Of a stretch of DNA of 64,000 nucleotides, positions 34,208 through 44,278 are shown piece after piece. The stretch's first letter is position 1. Every line of letters starts with the position of its first letter. The notes below the pieces were generated by a model. That model was not told where the DNA came from. It saw only the letters and a program-made list of their open reading frames with translations, and made no database searches. The position numbers were made by a program, and so were the translations under genes. The DNA lies in assembly GCA_016234495.1 (NCBI GenBank), contig JACRBI010000024.1, forward strand, positions 1 to 64,000, read 5' to 3'. This stretch comes from Chloroflexota bacterium. Its GTDB lineage: Bacteria > Chloroflexota > Anaerolineae > Anaerolineales > Villigracilaceae.

Positions 34208-35734
34208 TCAGGCCGTTTCAACGTGCGCGCCAGCCATCCACAATCCAAGCTGTTCGCGGGTGGTCTGCTTCGCGTCCACAACTGCCACGATCTGGCCGCG
34301 ATACATGACCGCGATGCGGTCGGAGAGCGCCATGATCTCGTCCAACTCGGCTGATATGAGCAGGACGGCCACGCCGCGGTCGCGCATTTTGATGATCTCG
34401 CTGTGGATGTATTCGATGGAGCCGACATCCAGGCCGCGCGTTGGCTGGTTGGCAATGACGAGTTTTACGTCGCGGCTGAGTTCGCGCGCCACGATCACTT
34501 TTTGCTGATTGCCTCCGGAAAGTTTGCCGGCGTTTACAAAGGGCGACGGTGTGCGCACATCGAACGCGCTGATTAATTTGCGCGAGTTTTCGTCGAGCGC
34601 TTTGGGCTGAATGACGCCGCGCGAACTGAAGGGCGCATGATAGTAATCGCAAAGCGCCATGTTATCGGCTACGCTGTAGGAAAGCACAAGTCCGTGGCGC
34701 TGGCGGTCTTCGGGGATATGCCCCAGCCCGGCTTCAGTGATGATGCGCGGGGGTTTGCCTGTCAGGTCTTTTCCAGCGATTGTTACTTTTCCGCCGGTTG
34801 GACGGCGAAGCCCGGTCAACGCTTCTGAAAGCTCGGTTTGTCCATTGCCCTGCACGCCTGCAATGCCAAGCACTTCGCCACCGCGCACCGAGAAGGAGAC
34901 ATTGTGAACTGTTTCCAGATCACGCTGGTCGCGCACGGTGATCCCTTCCACTTTGAGAACTTCATCTGCCGCTTCGTGATCTTTCTTATCCACCGTGAGG
35001 ATGACTTGACGGCCAACCATCATGTTTGCCAGTTGAGCTGAATCGGTTTCAGACGGCTTGACGGTGTTGATGACTCGTCCCGCGCGCATGACCGTGATGC
35101 GGTCTGCCACGGCGAGGACTTCCTTCAATTTGTGGGTGATGAAAATGATCGAGACGCCGCGCGCTGTCAGGTCACGCATGATGCGGAAGAGGTCTTCTGC
35201 TTCCTGCGGAGTCAACACGGCGGTCGGTTCATCAAGGATGACGATCTCTGCGTTGCGATAGAGTGTTTTGACGATCTCGACCCGCTGTTGAATACCCACC
35301 GGGAGCGGGCCGACCAGCGCGTTCGGGTCTACGTCCAGACCGTATTGTTTGGATATCTCGGTGATTCGCGCCGCAACAGCAACACGATCCAGTGAGCCGT
35401 TTTTGACGGACTCATCACCAAGCATCACATTTTCTGCGACAGTGAAAACGGGGATGAGCATGAAGTGTTGATGCACCATGCCGATGCCAAGCGCGATCGA
35501 GTCGTTCGGGGAATGAATCACGGCTGTTTTCCCATTAACGTCGATCTCGCCTTTATCCGGGTTGTGCAACCCGTACAGGAGATTCATCAATGTGCTTTTG
35601 CCGGCGCCGTTTTCGCCGAGCAAGGCGTGGATCTCGCCTTTGCGCAGATCAAAATTGACATTGTCATTGGCGAGCACGCCGGGGAATTGTTTGGTGATGC
35701 CTTTTGCTTCAAGGACGATGGTGGGTTCAGTCAT
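34208..35734 (-). CDS. BMP-type (nucleoside) ABC importer ATPase, two domains
   Basis: A 508-residue ATPase with two ABC modules, the form found in RbsA/MglA and in purine-nucleoside importers. The first has GENGAGKSTLMNLL; the second lacks a clean Walker A Lys-Thr site (GVQGNGQTELSEAL) and keeps LSGGNQQKVIVAREL. It is the last gene of the set binding protein - permease - permease - ATPase. AGGAGGCCGCC precedes the ATG. The substrate is inferred to be nucleosides because the binding proteins are BMP family. Confidence 0.9.
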   Translation of the reverse strand: MTEPTIVLEAKGITKQFPGVLANDNVNFDLRKGEIHALLGENGAGKSTLMNLLYGLHNPDKGEIDVNGKTAVIHSPNDSIALGIGMVHQHFMLIPVFTVAENVMLGDESVKNGSLDRVAVAARITEISKQYGLDVDPNALVGPLPVGIQQRVEIVKTLYRNAEIVILDEPTAVLTPQEAEDLFRIMRDLTARGVSIIFITHKLKEVLAVADRITVMRAGRVINTVKPSETDSAQLANMMVGRQVILTVDKKDHEAADEVLKVEGITVRDQRDLETVHNVSFSVRGGEVLGIAGVQGNGQTELSEALTGLRRPTGGKVTIAGKDLTGKPPRIITEAGLGHIPEDRQRHGLVLSYSVADNMALCDYYHAPFSSRGVIQPKALDENSRKLISAFDVRTPSPFVNAGKLSGGNQQKVIVARELSRDVKLVIANQPTRGLDVGSIEYIHSEIIKMRDRGVAVLLISAELDEIMALSDRIAVMYRGQIVAVVDAKQTTREQLGLWMAGAHVETA

Positions 35735-35743
35735 GGCGGCCTC

Positions 35744-36856
35744 CTATTTCTCGTATGGAACGCCGTCTGCGGCGGGCGGGGTGGTCTTGCCGATGATGCC
35801 GGTCAGGATGAACATGGTCAGGATGTATGGCGTGAGACCGACGATGTAGGATTCCTGGAGGAAAGCCCAATTCGGGGGAATGACATCGCGATAAATTTGC
35901 ATGTTGATCAACAATGCCTGGGACGCGCCGAAAACCAGCGCGGCAGCCCAGGCGCCGATGGGCGTCCAGTTGCCAAAGATCATGGCGGCGAGGGAGATAA
36001 ATCCGCGCCCGTTAGTCAGCAGCGGCTCGAAGGAAGGAACTGACTCGATGGTGAAATATGCGCCTGCCAGCCCGGCGAACATCCCCCCGATGATCACGTT
36101 GGCATAGCGCATTTTTGTGACGTTAATACCGACTGTATCCGCTGCTTTGGGATGTTCACCCACGGCACGGGTTCGCAAACCCCAGCGCGTATTGAATAAA
36201 ACATAATGGGAGATGAACACCAAAACAATGGCGCCCATCGCGATCGGCTTCTGGTCGAAAACACGGTTAATCGCTTCCACGTTTTGCAAACAAGTCGCAG
36301 ATGAGCCGCAGACCGACGTGAACAACTCCGTGATGGGAACGTGGATGGTGGGCAGAACGCCGGGGGAACTTGGCACGCTGCCTTCGAAAACACTGCCTTT
36401 CCCAAAAAATAATTGGCGATTTAAGAAGCCAGTCAACCCAATGGCAAGGATATTGATCACTGTACCGCCGATGATCTGGTCAACTTTAAAAGTGATTGAG
36501 AGCGCTGCGTGGAGCAATGCCATCAATCCACCGGTGAGGACGGCAAACAGCACGCCGAGCGCAATGCTGATGTCTGCTGGCAGTTCAAAGATATGGAACA
36601 TGTAGATCGCGCCCAGCCAGCCGAAGAAGGCGGCAGTCAACATCATGCCTTCAATGCCGATGTTAACTACGCCGGAACGTTCGCAATAAACGCCGGAAAG
36701 GGCGCCAAGCGTCAACGGTGTTGCCACCGCAATGGTTGTAGCCAGCATGCTGGTAATGATCAACAAGGGCGGCTGCTTTACCTGCCCAACCAAAACAACC
36801 ACGCCAAAGAGGACGATAATTATCAGTGCAATGAAACCAAATCGTTTCCAGTCCAT
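35744..36856 (-). CDS. BMP-type ABC importer permease
   Basis: A 370-residue permease of the BPD_transp_2 family with about ten membrane segments and the usual GALSGVYCERSGVVNIGIEGMM. It is the second permease of the set and lies 9 bp from the ATPase and from the other permease gene. It is like the NupQ/YufQ-type subunit of nucleoside importers. The start has AGGAGACAAAC before it. Confidence 0.88.
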   Translation of the reverse strand: MDWKRFGFIALIIIVLFGVVVLVGQVKQPPLLIITSMLATTIAVATPLTLGALSGVYCERSGVVNIGIEGMMLTAAFFGWLGAIYMFHIFELPADISIALGVLFAVLTGGLMALLHAALSITFKVDQIIGGTVINILAIGLTGFLNRQLFFGKGSVFEGSVPSSPGVLPTIHVPITELFTSVCGSSATCLQNVEAINRVFDQKPIAMGAIVLVFISHYVLFNTRWGLRTRAVGEHPKAADTVGINVTKMRYANVIIGGMFAGLAGAYFTIESVPSFEPLLTNGRGFISLAAMIFGNWTPIGAWAAALVFGASQALLINMQIYRDVIPPNWAFLQESYIVGLTPYILTMFILTGIIGKTTPPAADGVPYEK

Positions 36857-36865
36857 GTTTGTCTC

Positions 36866-37993
36866 CTAGCCTCCCCAGCCGCGGGTGAGCACAACTCGGT
36901 CGCCTTTGGATTTAATGCGGTAGATGTATCGCACGATGGCATCCGCAGCCACAAAGAGCAGGATCAAAGCTTGCAGCATGGAGATTAAGTCTACAGGCAA
37001 TTGTGTAAGAAATTGCATGCGTGTTGCGCCATTGCGCATGGCTGCGAAAAGAAATGCCGACAACACTACCCCAAGCGGATGCGATTTCCCAAGCAAAGCA
37101 ATCGCAATGGCATCAAAACCGTAACCGATGGAGAATCCGAGTTCGTGGCGGTAATTCAAACCGGTTACTTCGATCGCGCCGGCAAGCCCAGCCAGCACGC
37201 CGGAGAGCATCATGGTGACGATGATCGTACGCTTGACATTGATGCCTGCATATTGAGCGGCATCCGGATTCAAGCCCACAGTGCGGATCTCGAAACCGAG
37301 CGTGGTCTTGTTCAGCAGCCACCAGATGAATAACGCCACGAACAAAGCCAGCACAAATCCCCAATGAACACGAAGCCCTTCAAAGATGGGCGCAATGCGC
37401 GCGCTTTCTGCGATCAATGGCGTGCGGGCAATTACATTCGTGGGGCTTTTATCCTTCATGATGCCGTTCAAAAGGAACGAGGTTGTGTTCAAAGCGATAT
37501 AGTTCATCATGATGGTGTTGATGACTTCATGTCCGCCCGTGTAGGCTTTTAGCGCGCCTACAATCCCCGCCCATATTCCGCCCATCAACATGCCAACAAT
37601 AATTGCCAGCGGCAGATGGATATAAACCGGCAGATCGTACCCCAGCCATTCGGGCAGGGCATAACCAATCAAAGATGAAAAAACAGCGCCGACAGCCAAT
37701 TGTCCCTCAGCGCCGATATTGAACAAGCCGCCTTTGAATGCCAGCGCCACCGCCAGCCCGGCGAAAATATATGGAGTCGCCCAGATGGCGGTTTCACTCA
37801 AAGCTTTTTTCGTACCGAACGATCCCTGGATCAAACCCTTATAGGCTAAAAGTGGATCCCCGCCGACAAATTTGATGATAAGGCCGCCGAGTACCACAGC
37901 AGTCAGAATGGCAAGAAATGGAACAAGGCTCGCATCTGATATGGATTGTAGTATTTGTTTGATCGGCGAATTTGACTGCTTTTCTGTTTGCAT
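36866..37993 (-). CDS. BMP-type ABC importer permease
   Basis: A 375-residue permease with about ten membrane segments and the family run FKGGLFNIGAEGQLAVGA. It pairs with the neighbouring permease to make a heterodimeric channel, as in NupPQ-like systems. It is separated from the binding-protein gene by a terminator hairpin, so the permeases would be made at a lower level than the binding protein. The ATG is at 37993, with a weak Shine-Dalgarno. Confidence 0.88.
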   Translation of the reverse strand: MQTEKQSNSPIKQILQSISDASLVPFLAILTAVVLGGLIIKFVGGDPLLAYKGLIQGSFGTKKALSETAIWATPYIFAGLAVALAFKGGLFNIGAEGQLAVGAVFSSLIGYALPEWLGYDLPVYIHLPLAIIVGMLMGGIWAGIVGALKAYTGGHEVINTIMMNYIALNTTSFLLNGIMKDKSPTNVIARTPLIAESARIAPIFEGLRVHWGFVLALFVALFIWWLLNKTTLGFEIRTVGLNPDAAQYAGINVKRTIIVTMMLSGVLAGLAGAIEVTGLNYRHELGFSIGYGFDAIAIALLGKSHPLGVVLSAFLFAAMRNGATRMQFLTQLPVDLISMLQALILLFVAADAIVRYIYRIKSKGDRVVLTRGWGG

Positions 37994-38097
37994 TCTTCGC
38001 TCCGCTGGAACTTGTGAATTATGGGGCGATTATATCAAACAAGTTCTTTATTCATCACAAAAGTTGCAGGCAAAAAATGTTATGCAGATATTAAACA

Positions 38098-38131
38098 AAA
38101 AAGGAAAGAGGCGCAAACCTCTTTCCTTTTT
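38098..38131 (-). terminator. Terminator between binding protein and permease genes
   Basis: aaggaaagagg and cctctttcctt form an 11-bp stem; U-runs follow on both strands. On the minus strand it follows the binding-protein gene, giving partial termination before the permeases. Confidence 0.85.
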
Positions 38132-38151
38132 ATTACACTTTCAGCGCTGAT

Positions 38152-39327
38152 TTACTCAGCGGGCTTCACTGGAGGAACGTTGGTCAAGATGGAACCATCG
38201 AGCAGGCCAGCGTTGATCGCTTCCATGGCAGCCTTGATTTCAGCAGAGACTTCGCCATCCAGGTCATGGAACGGAGCGTAACCAGCGGAACCGAAGGCAT
38301 TGCCACCGGCGATTGATCCGTCTTTGGCAGCTACGAGCAGGTCGGCAACTCCAGGGGTGATGAGCTTCATAGCGGAGGAGAGCATGCGGGGAGCGGCTTC
38401 GGTCAGTGTCAGGTACTGGTCAGTATCCACACCGATGCCATAAGCGCCAGCCTGGGCGGCAGCGGTGACAGCACCGTTACCGGTCAGACCACCGCAACCG
38501 AAGATCGCATCTGCGCCCTGATCCATCATGGACTTGGCGGTCTGCGCGCCCCACTCGGGGTCGGTGAAGGTCTTGTCGAAGCCCACATCGCTGTGGTACA
38601 CAACAAAGACTTCGGTGGTTGTGCCGCTCAGAGCAGCGAAGTTTGCATCCGCATACGCAGCGCCGGCCTTGTAGCCTTCACCAAAGCGCCAAACGGGAGG
38701 AACAACATCGGTACCGCAGACGGCGCCGAGTTTGTGTGTCTTGGACATCATCGCGCCGAGAGCGCCAACGAGGAAGCCAGCCTGATCTTCAGGGAAGTTA
38801 AGACCAGTGTGATTGGCGACATCGTTTGTCGCATCGTCATCATACTGCCAGGCAAGGAATTGATCCACGCCGATGAATTTGATGTCGGGGTAGGCCAGAG
38901 CAGCAATGCCCGTGGCTTCACCGAGACCGAAACCAACGGTCACGATCGCATCGAAGCCGGCATCAGCGAAGGTGCTGATGTTCTTGGCGTAATCCTTGGC
39001 ATCAGCGGTTTCAATGAACTGAACCAGATCAGCCACGCCATCGGTCTCGGATTTCTGAACGCCTTCCCATGCCGATTGGTTGAAGGATTTGTCATTGATC
39101 TTGCCCACATCGGTCACGAGACCAACGCAGAAGACCTCAGCCTTGGGGCAATCTTCCTGGGTTATTTCAACTACCGGTGCTTCAGTAGCAACCGGCGCTT
39201 CGGTAGCAACAACGGGGGCTTCAGTAGCGACAACAGGAGCTTCTGTAGCGGGCGTAGTGCCACCGCAGGCTGTGAGGATCATCGAAGCGATGAGCACCAA
39301 AGCCATAACAAAATAAAGCTTTTTCAT
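38152..39327 (-). CDS. BMP-family nucleoside-binding lipoprotein
   Basis: A 391-residue substrate-binding lipoprotein (signal MKKLYFVMALVLIASMILTAC, lipobox LTAC). The mature N-terminus carries a linker of four 'ATEAPVV' repeats (about residues 26-54). The core has CVGLVTDVGKINDKSFNQSAWEG, the BMP/PnrA-like signature. BMP proteins of this kind bind purine nucleosides. AGGAGAAGAAAA precedes the ATG. It is the direct partner of the two permeases and the ATPase downstream. Confidence 0.9.
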   Translation of the reverse strand: MKKLYFVMALVLIASMILTACGGTTPATEAPVVATEAPVVATEAPVATEAPVVEITQEDCPKAEVFCVGLVTDVGKINDKSFNQSAWEGVQKSETDGVADLVQFIETADAKDYAKNISTFADAGFDAIVTVGFGLGEATGIAALAYPDIKFIGVDQFLAWQYDDDATNDVANHTGLNFPEDQAGFLVGALGAMMSKTHKLGAVCGTDVVPPVWRFGEGYKAGAAYADANFAALSGTTTEVFVVYHSDVGFDKTFTDPEWGAQTAKSMMDQGADAIFGCGGLTGNGAVTAAAQAGAYGIGVDTDQYLTLTEAAPRMLSSAMKLITPGVADLLVAAKDGSIAGGNAFGSAGYAPFHDLDGEVSAEIKAAMEAINAGLLDGSILTNVPPVKPAE

Positions 39328-39435
39328 TTTTCTTCTCCTAGAAGAGTAGGGTTTAACGGCTTGCTAAAGTTAGAGCATAGCCTTACGACTTTGCAAGTAT
39401 AAATCCTTATTTTTTATTGTGCAAGCCTGAACAAT

Positions 39436-40443
39436 TTATGGTCTTTCAAAAGCTACGCCTGTCTTGGTTTCCCCGCTCAATAGCCCTTGAATCAAAGCAT
39501 CCATTTCCCGGCTCAAACTTTCAGAGAATCTCTGATCGAACGGCACATATTTAATTTGACCTAATACCGCGCCATTGAAATTCCCATCCCGAATCAGGCG
39601 CATCACATTCTGGACCTCAAAACTGATACTCCCAAAAACGGAAGTCACTACACTTGAACTTGATCCTGCCAAAACCGCCGCCTGATTCCGCTCAGCGCCA
39701 ATGGCATGGATTTGCGCCTCAGCCGCCGCGCGCAATGCCCCCTGACCTGTGCCCCCGCCCGCCGCGAAGATCACATCTGCCCCACGCTGAATTAACTTCT
39801 GCCCATTCTCATATCCCCAGGTTTCATCAACGAACAATTTTTCGCTGTCCCCGTTCTCGTTATAGATGACCTGAACTTTTATATTTTCATCCACAAACTT
39901 TACGCCCGCGCGAAAGCCCTCGCAGTAGCGCCACATAGAGTCGATGCCGGAGGTCTCGCAGGCCGCGCCGACGATCTGCGTTTTGGTGATGCGCGCCGCC
40001 AATGCCCCGGCGAGGAATCCCATTTGATCTTCCGGAAATGTAACAGAGACAAGGTTGGGGCGTGACTCTTCAAAGGGTTGATTAATTCCAACGAAAACCG
40101 AATCCTGATAACGGTCGGCAGAGCGAAGCGTTTCATCGTCCATGCCCGCCCCGCTGGTGATGATCACGTCGAATCCTCGTTCAGCAAAGTAACTGATATT
40201 CTTTTCGTAATCGCGCGTGTCCACCGATTCTATATATTCCACGCGGTCAACGAGTCCGTTCGCTCTGGCTTCCTCCAACCCTGCCCATGCATCCTGATTA
40301 ACACCATCGTCATGCAGACCAATCGTATCTGTCACCAGCGCGGCGCAGAAAACTTTCTCGCTAAAACAATCTGACGATTGCGCGCAGGCTGTGATGCCCA
40401 ACACTGCAATCGCCAGAATGAACCAACGCAAAATAATTCTCAA
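39436..40443 (-). CDS. Second BMP-family binding lipoprotein
   Basis: A 335-residue paralogue of the protein at 38152-39327. Its signal is FILAIAVLGITAC, and its core has CAALVTDTIGLHDDGVNQDAWAGLEEA, BMP-like but diverged. The start is TTG with a weak AGGAAT site, so it is a less certain start. It lacks the APVV linker. Being upstream of the main set it may deliver a different nucleoside to the same permeases, or be a non-transport sensor. Confidence 0.8.
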   Translation of the reverse strand: MRIILRWFILAIAVLGITACAQSSDCFSEKVFCAALVTDTIGLHDDGVNQDAWAGLEEARANGLVDRVEYIESVDTRDYEKNISYFAERGFDVIITSGAGMDDETLRSADRYQDSVFVGINQPFEESRPNLVSVTFPEDQMGFLAGALAARITKTQIVGAACETSGIDSMWRYCEGFRAGVKFVDENIKVQVIYNENGDSEKLFVDETWGYENGQKLIQRGADVIFAAGGGTGQGALRAAAEAQIHAIGAERNQAAVLAGSSSSVVTSVFGSISFEVQNVMRLIRDGNFNGAVLGQIKYVPFDQRFSESLSREMDALIQGLLSGETKTGVAFERP

Positions 40444-40453
40444 TTCCTAATCC

Positions 40454-41707
40454 CTAACTTGCCTGCGACGCTTCGCCGCGTTTCACACCGAGCATCAGCC
40501 ACAGTGCAATGAGCAGGAAAAGCGGACTGGTGAGCATGATGGTGTTGTAACTGTTGCCGGTTATCGAAACAAGCAGACCGTTAAGATTCGGTCCAACGAT
40601 GGCGGAGAAAGTTGAAAACAGATAATACAACCCGGTGAAGGTTCCGACCCGCGCTAGGTTGGTCAAGTCTACAACCATGGGCAGCGAGTTGATGTTGATC
40701 ATCGCCCACGCAATGCCGGCCGGCATGAGCAACAAACTGATGACATGCACATTCCCAAGCAGGGGCAGTTTGGCAACCGGGGTGCCGAGTGTGGCAGCTG
40801 GCAGAATGAACAGCCCGAAGATCAACGCGGCCATGATGATGATGCCAGATGAGATGGTGATGCGCCGTCCGAGGCGGCTGCCGAGAAGCCCGGCTGGCAG
40901 CGCGAAGAGCACGAAGAATAAACCCAGATGCCCGGTCAGCCGACCTGCATCGCCATCGGTCATGCCGACATATTTTGTGGCGTATAACGTCAGGAAAGCC
41001 TCAATGCCGGTGTAGGCCAGAAACCAGAAAAATATGGCGAACAAAATTCGCAATCCACTCTTGTCTGAATCGTTCATCAGTTCCCGCAAGCTGGCAAACA
41101 TATCCGGCTGCTTTTCACTCTCTCCATATTCCTTGGGTTCTTTAATGAAGAAGAAGACCAGCAAGGCCGCGAGGATCGTCAGCGCGGAACCCATCCAAAA
41201 CGGGAAGTTGACATTCATCTCGTACAGGGTACTGCCAACCAGCGAGGCAATGATCGTACCCACGCCGCCCATCAGGTTGATGATGCCATTGGCTTGCGAG
41301 CGAAATTGTGACGGGGTAATGTCGGGCATCAATGCCACAACGGGTGTGCGCCAAAAAGCCATGCTGAGCAGCAGCGTGCTGGTACATGCCACGAACAGCG
41401 GCAAAACGGATGCCAACGGAATCAAACCGAAGACCAGAGCGCCGATCGGTGCGCCGATCAAAATGAATGGCATACGGCGTCCAATAGGCGTGCGCAGGCG
41501 GTCTGACCACGCTCCAACAGGCGGCTGGATAAAGATTGCAGCGATGTTATCGAGGGTCATGAAGAAGCCGATCAGAATCGGTGAGAGGTTGAACTTGTTG
41601 GCGAGGAAGAGCGGCACGAAGGCGTTGTACACTGTCCAGATGACGCTTACTCCGAAAAAGCCGAACCCGAGCAGAAATATCTTGCCGTAGTTGAATTTCT
41701 TTTCCAT
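40454..41707 (-). CDS. MFS/GPH-type transporter
   Basis: A 417-residue carrier with twelve predicted membrane segments. The N-terminal FLANKFNLSPILIGFFMTLDN and the loop DRLRTPIGRRMP belong to the glycoside-pentoside-hexuronide/SLC45-like MFS group, which moves sugars or glycosides with a cation. The substrate cannot be read. It begins with GGAGGAAAAC before the ATG and ends ten bases before the second BMP gene, so cotranscription with it is likely. Confidence 0.85.
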   Translation of the reverse strand: MEKKFNYGKIFLLGFGFFGVSVIWTVYNAFVPLFLANKFNLSPILIGFFMTLDNIAAIFIQPPVGAWSDRLRTPIGRRMPFILIGAPIGALVFGLIPLASVLPLFVACTSTLLLSMAFWRTPVVALMPDITPSQFRSQANGIINLMGGVGTIIASLVGSTLYEMNVNFPFWMGSALTILAALLVFFFIKEPKEYGESEKQPDMFASLRELMNDSDKSGLRILFAIFFWFLAYTGIEAFLTLYATKYVGMTDGDAGRLTGHLGLFFVLFALPAGLLGSRLGRRITISSGIIIMAALIFGLFILPAATLGTPVAKLPLLGNVHVISLLLMPAGIAWAMININSLPMVVDLTNLARVGTFTGLYYLFSTFSAIVGPNLNGLLVSITGNSYNTIMLTSPLFLLIALWLMLGVKRGEASQAS

Positions 41708-41786
41708 GTTTTCCTCCGCGTTTAATGTGTTGCAGGTTTACAGGTTGAAAGGTTCACAAGTTTTAATTAGTTTGCTGATGAACTTT

Positions 41787-42608
41787 CTAACTTTCCAACT
41801 TTTCAACTTTTATCCCTTCCAGAAACTTCAAATCTTTTTTTGTCAGTTCCGCTTTCTCCAGCATGTCGGGTCTTTTGTTGAAAGTGCGCAATAAAGATTG
41901 TTCGCGGCGCCATTTTTCTATCTTTGCGTGGTCGCCTGAAAGCAAAATATCGGGAGCCTTCCAGCCGCGAAATTCCGGCGGACGGGTGTAATGCGGATAT
42001 TCGAGCAGGCCCATGGCGTGCGAATCGTCCTGTGCGCCGGTCGGGTCACCGAGGACCTCGGGCAGGAGCCGCGCTATCGCGTCGATCAGAATCAGCGCCG
42101 GAAGTTCGCCGCCCGTCAGCACGTAATCGCCGATGGAGATTTCATCGGTGACGAGGTGTTCGCGGATACGCTCATCGATTCCTTCGTAGCGGCCGCAGAG
42201 CAGGACAATGCGCGGGTGCTGTGAAAGTTCCTGGGCAATGCGCTGGTCGAAGACGCGTCCCTGCGGGGTGAGCAAAATGATCGGGATGGATGAAGAATTA
42301 ACCACGGAGGGCACAGAGTCCACAGAGGCTGTTTTTATTTTCTCCGTGCTCTCCGTGTTCTCTGTGGTGAGACTGGATAATCCCAAAACAGTTTCTATGG
42401 CTTCGAAGACCGGTTCAGGCTTCATCACCATTCCGCCGCCTCCGCCGTAGGGAGTGTCGTCGGTGGTGTGATGTTTGTCGTGGGTGTAATCGCGGATGTT
42501 GTGGACGCGCACGTTTATTAGTCCCCGTTCACTGGCGCGTTTGAGGATGCTGCTTTCAAGATAAGGGGGGAAAATTTCGGGCAGAAGGGTGAAGACCTCA
42601 AATTGCAT
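41787..42608 (-). CDS. trmD: tRNA (guanine(37)-N1)-methyltransferase with repeat-derived insert
   Basis: The SPOUT-fold TrmD that methylates G37 of tRNAs, preventing frameshifting. It has the family's N-terminal [20 protein letters not shown] and the knot: [13 protein letters not shown] and [14 protein letters not shown]. The length of 273 residues exceeds the usual 230-250, and the excess is residues about 81-108 ([20 protein letters not shown]), which are coded by a 68-bp palindrome. The insert sits between the catalytic GGGGGMVM region and the knot. The ATG follows a TAAAAT by six bases. Recognition is firm. Confidence 0.95.
   Translation of the reverse strand: MQFEVFTLLPEIFPPYLESSILKRASERGLINVRVHNIRDYTHDKHHTTDDTPYGGGGGMVMKPEPVFEAIETVLGLSSLTTENTESTEKIKTASVDSVPSVVNSSSIPIILLTPQGRVFDQRIAQELSQHPRIVLLCGRYEGIDERIREHLVTDEISIGDYVLTGGELPALILIDAIARLLPEVLGDPTGAQDDSHAMGLLEYPHYTRPPEFRGWKAPDILLSGDHAKIEKWRREQSLLRTFNKRPDMLEKAELTKKDLKFLEGIKVEKLES
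42301..42368. repeat. 68-bp palindrome inside trmD, 'CACCACAGAG' family
   Basis: Arms accacggagggcacagagtcc and ctccgtgctctccgtgttc with a short loop. It is read in frame as part of TrmD. Same family as 25491, 28886 and 48085. Confidence 0.88.
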
Positions 42609-42614
42609 GAACGG

Positions 42615-42623
42615 ATTTTAGCA
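42615..42623 (-). promoter_or_regulatory. Extended -10 promoter directly upstream of trmD
   Basis: TGC then TAAAAT on the minus strand, ending six bases before the ATG, with no Shine-Dalgarno. Leaderless mRNA predicted. Confidence 0.55.
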
Positions 42624-42655
42624 TATTAATTTTTTAAAGCCCGCCTTTTTTTGAG

Positions 42656-42905
42656 GACTTGATCCGCAGATTATACAGATGGCACAGATAAAAAAAATGG
42701 TTCCTACGTAAAGAGTGTGCAGGTTGAAAACCCGGATTTATTAAAGAGAAAAAATCTTAACGCGAATTTTTCGAATGCGGCGAATTGCGCGAAAAAATGT
42801 GTAATTCGCCCAATTTGCGTAATTCGCGTTAAAGGGGTTTAACTTGTTGCACAGAGTCTACACATGGGTCAAAAAATTTGTGAAATCTGCGCCATCTGGA
42901 GGTAT
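42656..42905. repeat. Nested repeat block upstream of the TPR gene
   Basis: Outer words cagatggcacagat and atctgcgccatctg enclose an inner 'ttaacgcgaatt ... aattcgcgttaa' palindrome (42757-42832). The 374-bp gap between trmD and the TPR gene holds this and the two promoters; no gene is seen. Confidence 0.6.
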
Positions 42906-42946
42906 TTTTTTGATGTGAAAAGCAAATGAGAAATTGAATCCCCTGC

Positions 42947-42976
42947 TTGACCGTGCTTTCGGAAAAATGGTAATAT
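42947..42976 (+). promoter_or_regulatory. Promoter of TPR gene 1, leaderless
   Basis: TTGACC, an 18-base spacer and TGG-TAATAT, ending six bases before the ATG. The complete promoter so close to the start makes a leaderless mRNA very likely. Confidence 0.7.
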
Positions 42977-42982
42977 GATTGC

Positions 42983-44278
42983 ATGTATCTCAAAGGAAGC
43001 AAATGGAGCATGAACCGCCGCCGCAAGCGGCCGAACTGGTTCAGCATAATTTTATTAAGTCTGCTGGTGTTGGGCGGCGCATATGTAGACCGTTACATCA
43101 TCCCTTATCAGCCGCAATTTGGCGTGCCTTCGCCGACTCCAACTCGCGCGCCCGAATCGTTTATCGCGGAGGCGGAGGATTACTTCAAGCGCGGAAAGCT
43201 TGTGCCTGCCATTGATTCATATAAGCAGGCCATCGCGTCAAACCCGAACGACCCGTCTCCGTATGTGGCTTTGGCGCAGGTTCAAGTTTTTCAAGGTCAA
43301 TACAAAGAGGCGCAAAAAAGCGCCGAGTCAGCCATCCTGCTTAATAACAACAGTTCGATGGCACATGCAGTCCTCGGCTGGGCTTTGAGTTTTCAGGGCG
43401 ACTACATCGAGGCCGAAAATAATGTCAAACAGGCGCTGCTACTCGACCCGAATAACGCGCTTGCGCACGCTTATTATGTTGAAATTCTCGTCGGCTATTC
43501 CTTCACTCCAACCGCTCCATTTGGCGCGATTGAAAAGGCCATTGAAGAATCGCGGGTCGCTGTCAGCCTTGCGCCTGACAGGCTTGAAACATATCGCGCG
43601 CGGGGAATCATTCTGGAAGCCACCGGTCAATATGAAGAAGCCATTGATCAATATAAAAAAGCGATCGACATCAATGGCAATATTGCTGATCTGCACCTCG
43701 CGCTTGGAATCAACTACCGCGTGCGCGGCTTTTACGATCTCGCAATCACGGAATTCACCAGCGCCAACGCGCTTAATCCCGACGACCCGAATCCCGATCT
43801 TTATCTTTCGCGCACCTATGCCACCATCGGCGAATTTGCACAAGCCATGCAGTACGCCGAATCTGCGGTGGCGAACAATCCCGCCGATACGAATCTGCGC
43901 GGCAATCTCGGCGTAATGTATTATCGCAACGCCTACTGGGAGAAATCGGCGAAAGAACTCGGATATGTGATCAACGGCGGCTTCACCGAAGAAGGCAAAC
44001 CGATCGATGCGATCAACCTCCTGCCTGACGCTCCACGCATCGCGGAATATTACTTCACATACGGCCTTGCGCTTTCGCGCCTGAACAACTGCGGCGAAGC
44101 ATTGGACATCGTGAGGATGATTAATGAACGCATCCCAACCAATGAACTCGCGATGGAGAATGCGACTGCGATCGTCAATCGCTGCCAGCAGAATCTTTTG
44201 GCGACGCCCATCCCCCCGCTTCCGACTTCGCCCGAGCCTGCCACTGTTCCGACAGCGACTTCAACCCCCATGCCATGA
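42983..44278 (+). CDS. Membrane-anchored TPR protein 1
   Basis: A 431-residue protein. A basic N-terminus (MNRRRKRPNW) and one membrane segment (SIILLSLLVLGGAYVDRYIIP) are followed by a Thr/Pro-rich stretch and about eight tetratricopeptide repeats, recognisable by the AYYVEIL, ALGINYRVRGFYDLA and AVANNPADTNLRGNLGVMYY pattern. A Pro/Thr tail ends the chain. TPR proteins act as scaffolds; no partner can be named. It overlaps gene 2 by four bases (ATGA), so translation is coupled. Confidence 0.85.
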   Translation: MYLKGSKWSMNRRRKRPNWFSIILLSLLVLGGAYVDRYIIPYQPQFGVPSPTPTRAPESFIAEAEDYFKRGKLVPAIDSYKQAIASNPNDPSPYVALAQVQVFQGQYKEAQKSAESAILLNNNSSMAHAVLGWALSFQGDYIEAENNVKQALLLDPNNALAHAYYVEILVGYSFTPTAPFGAIEKAIEESRVAVSLAPDRLETYRARGIILEATGQYEEAIDQYKKAIDINGNIADLHLALGINYRVRGFYDLAITEFTSANALNPDDPNPDLYLSRTYATIGEFAQAMQYAESAVANNPADTNLRGNLGVMYYRNAYWEKSAKELGYVINGGFTEEGKPIDAINLLPDAPRIAEYYFTYGLALSRLNNCGEALDIVRMINERIPTNELAMENATAIVNRCQQNLLATPIPPLPTSPEPATVPTATSTPMP

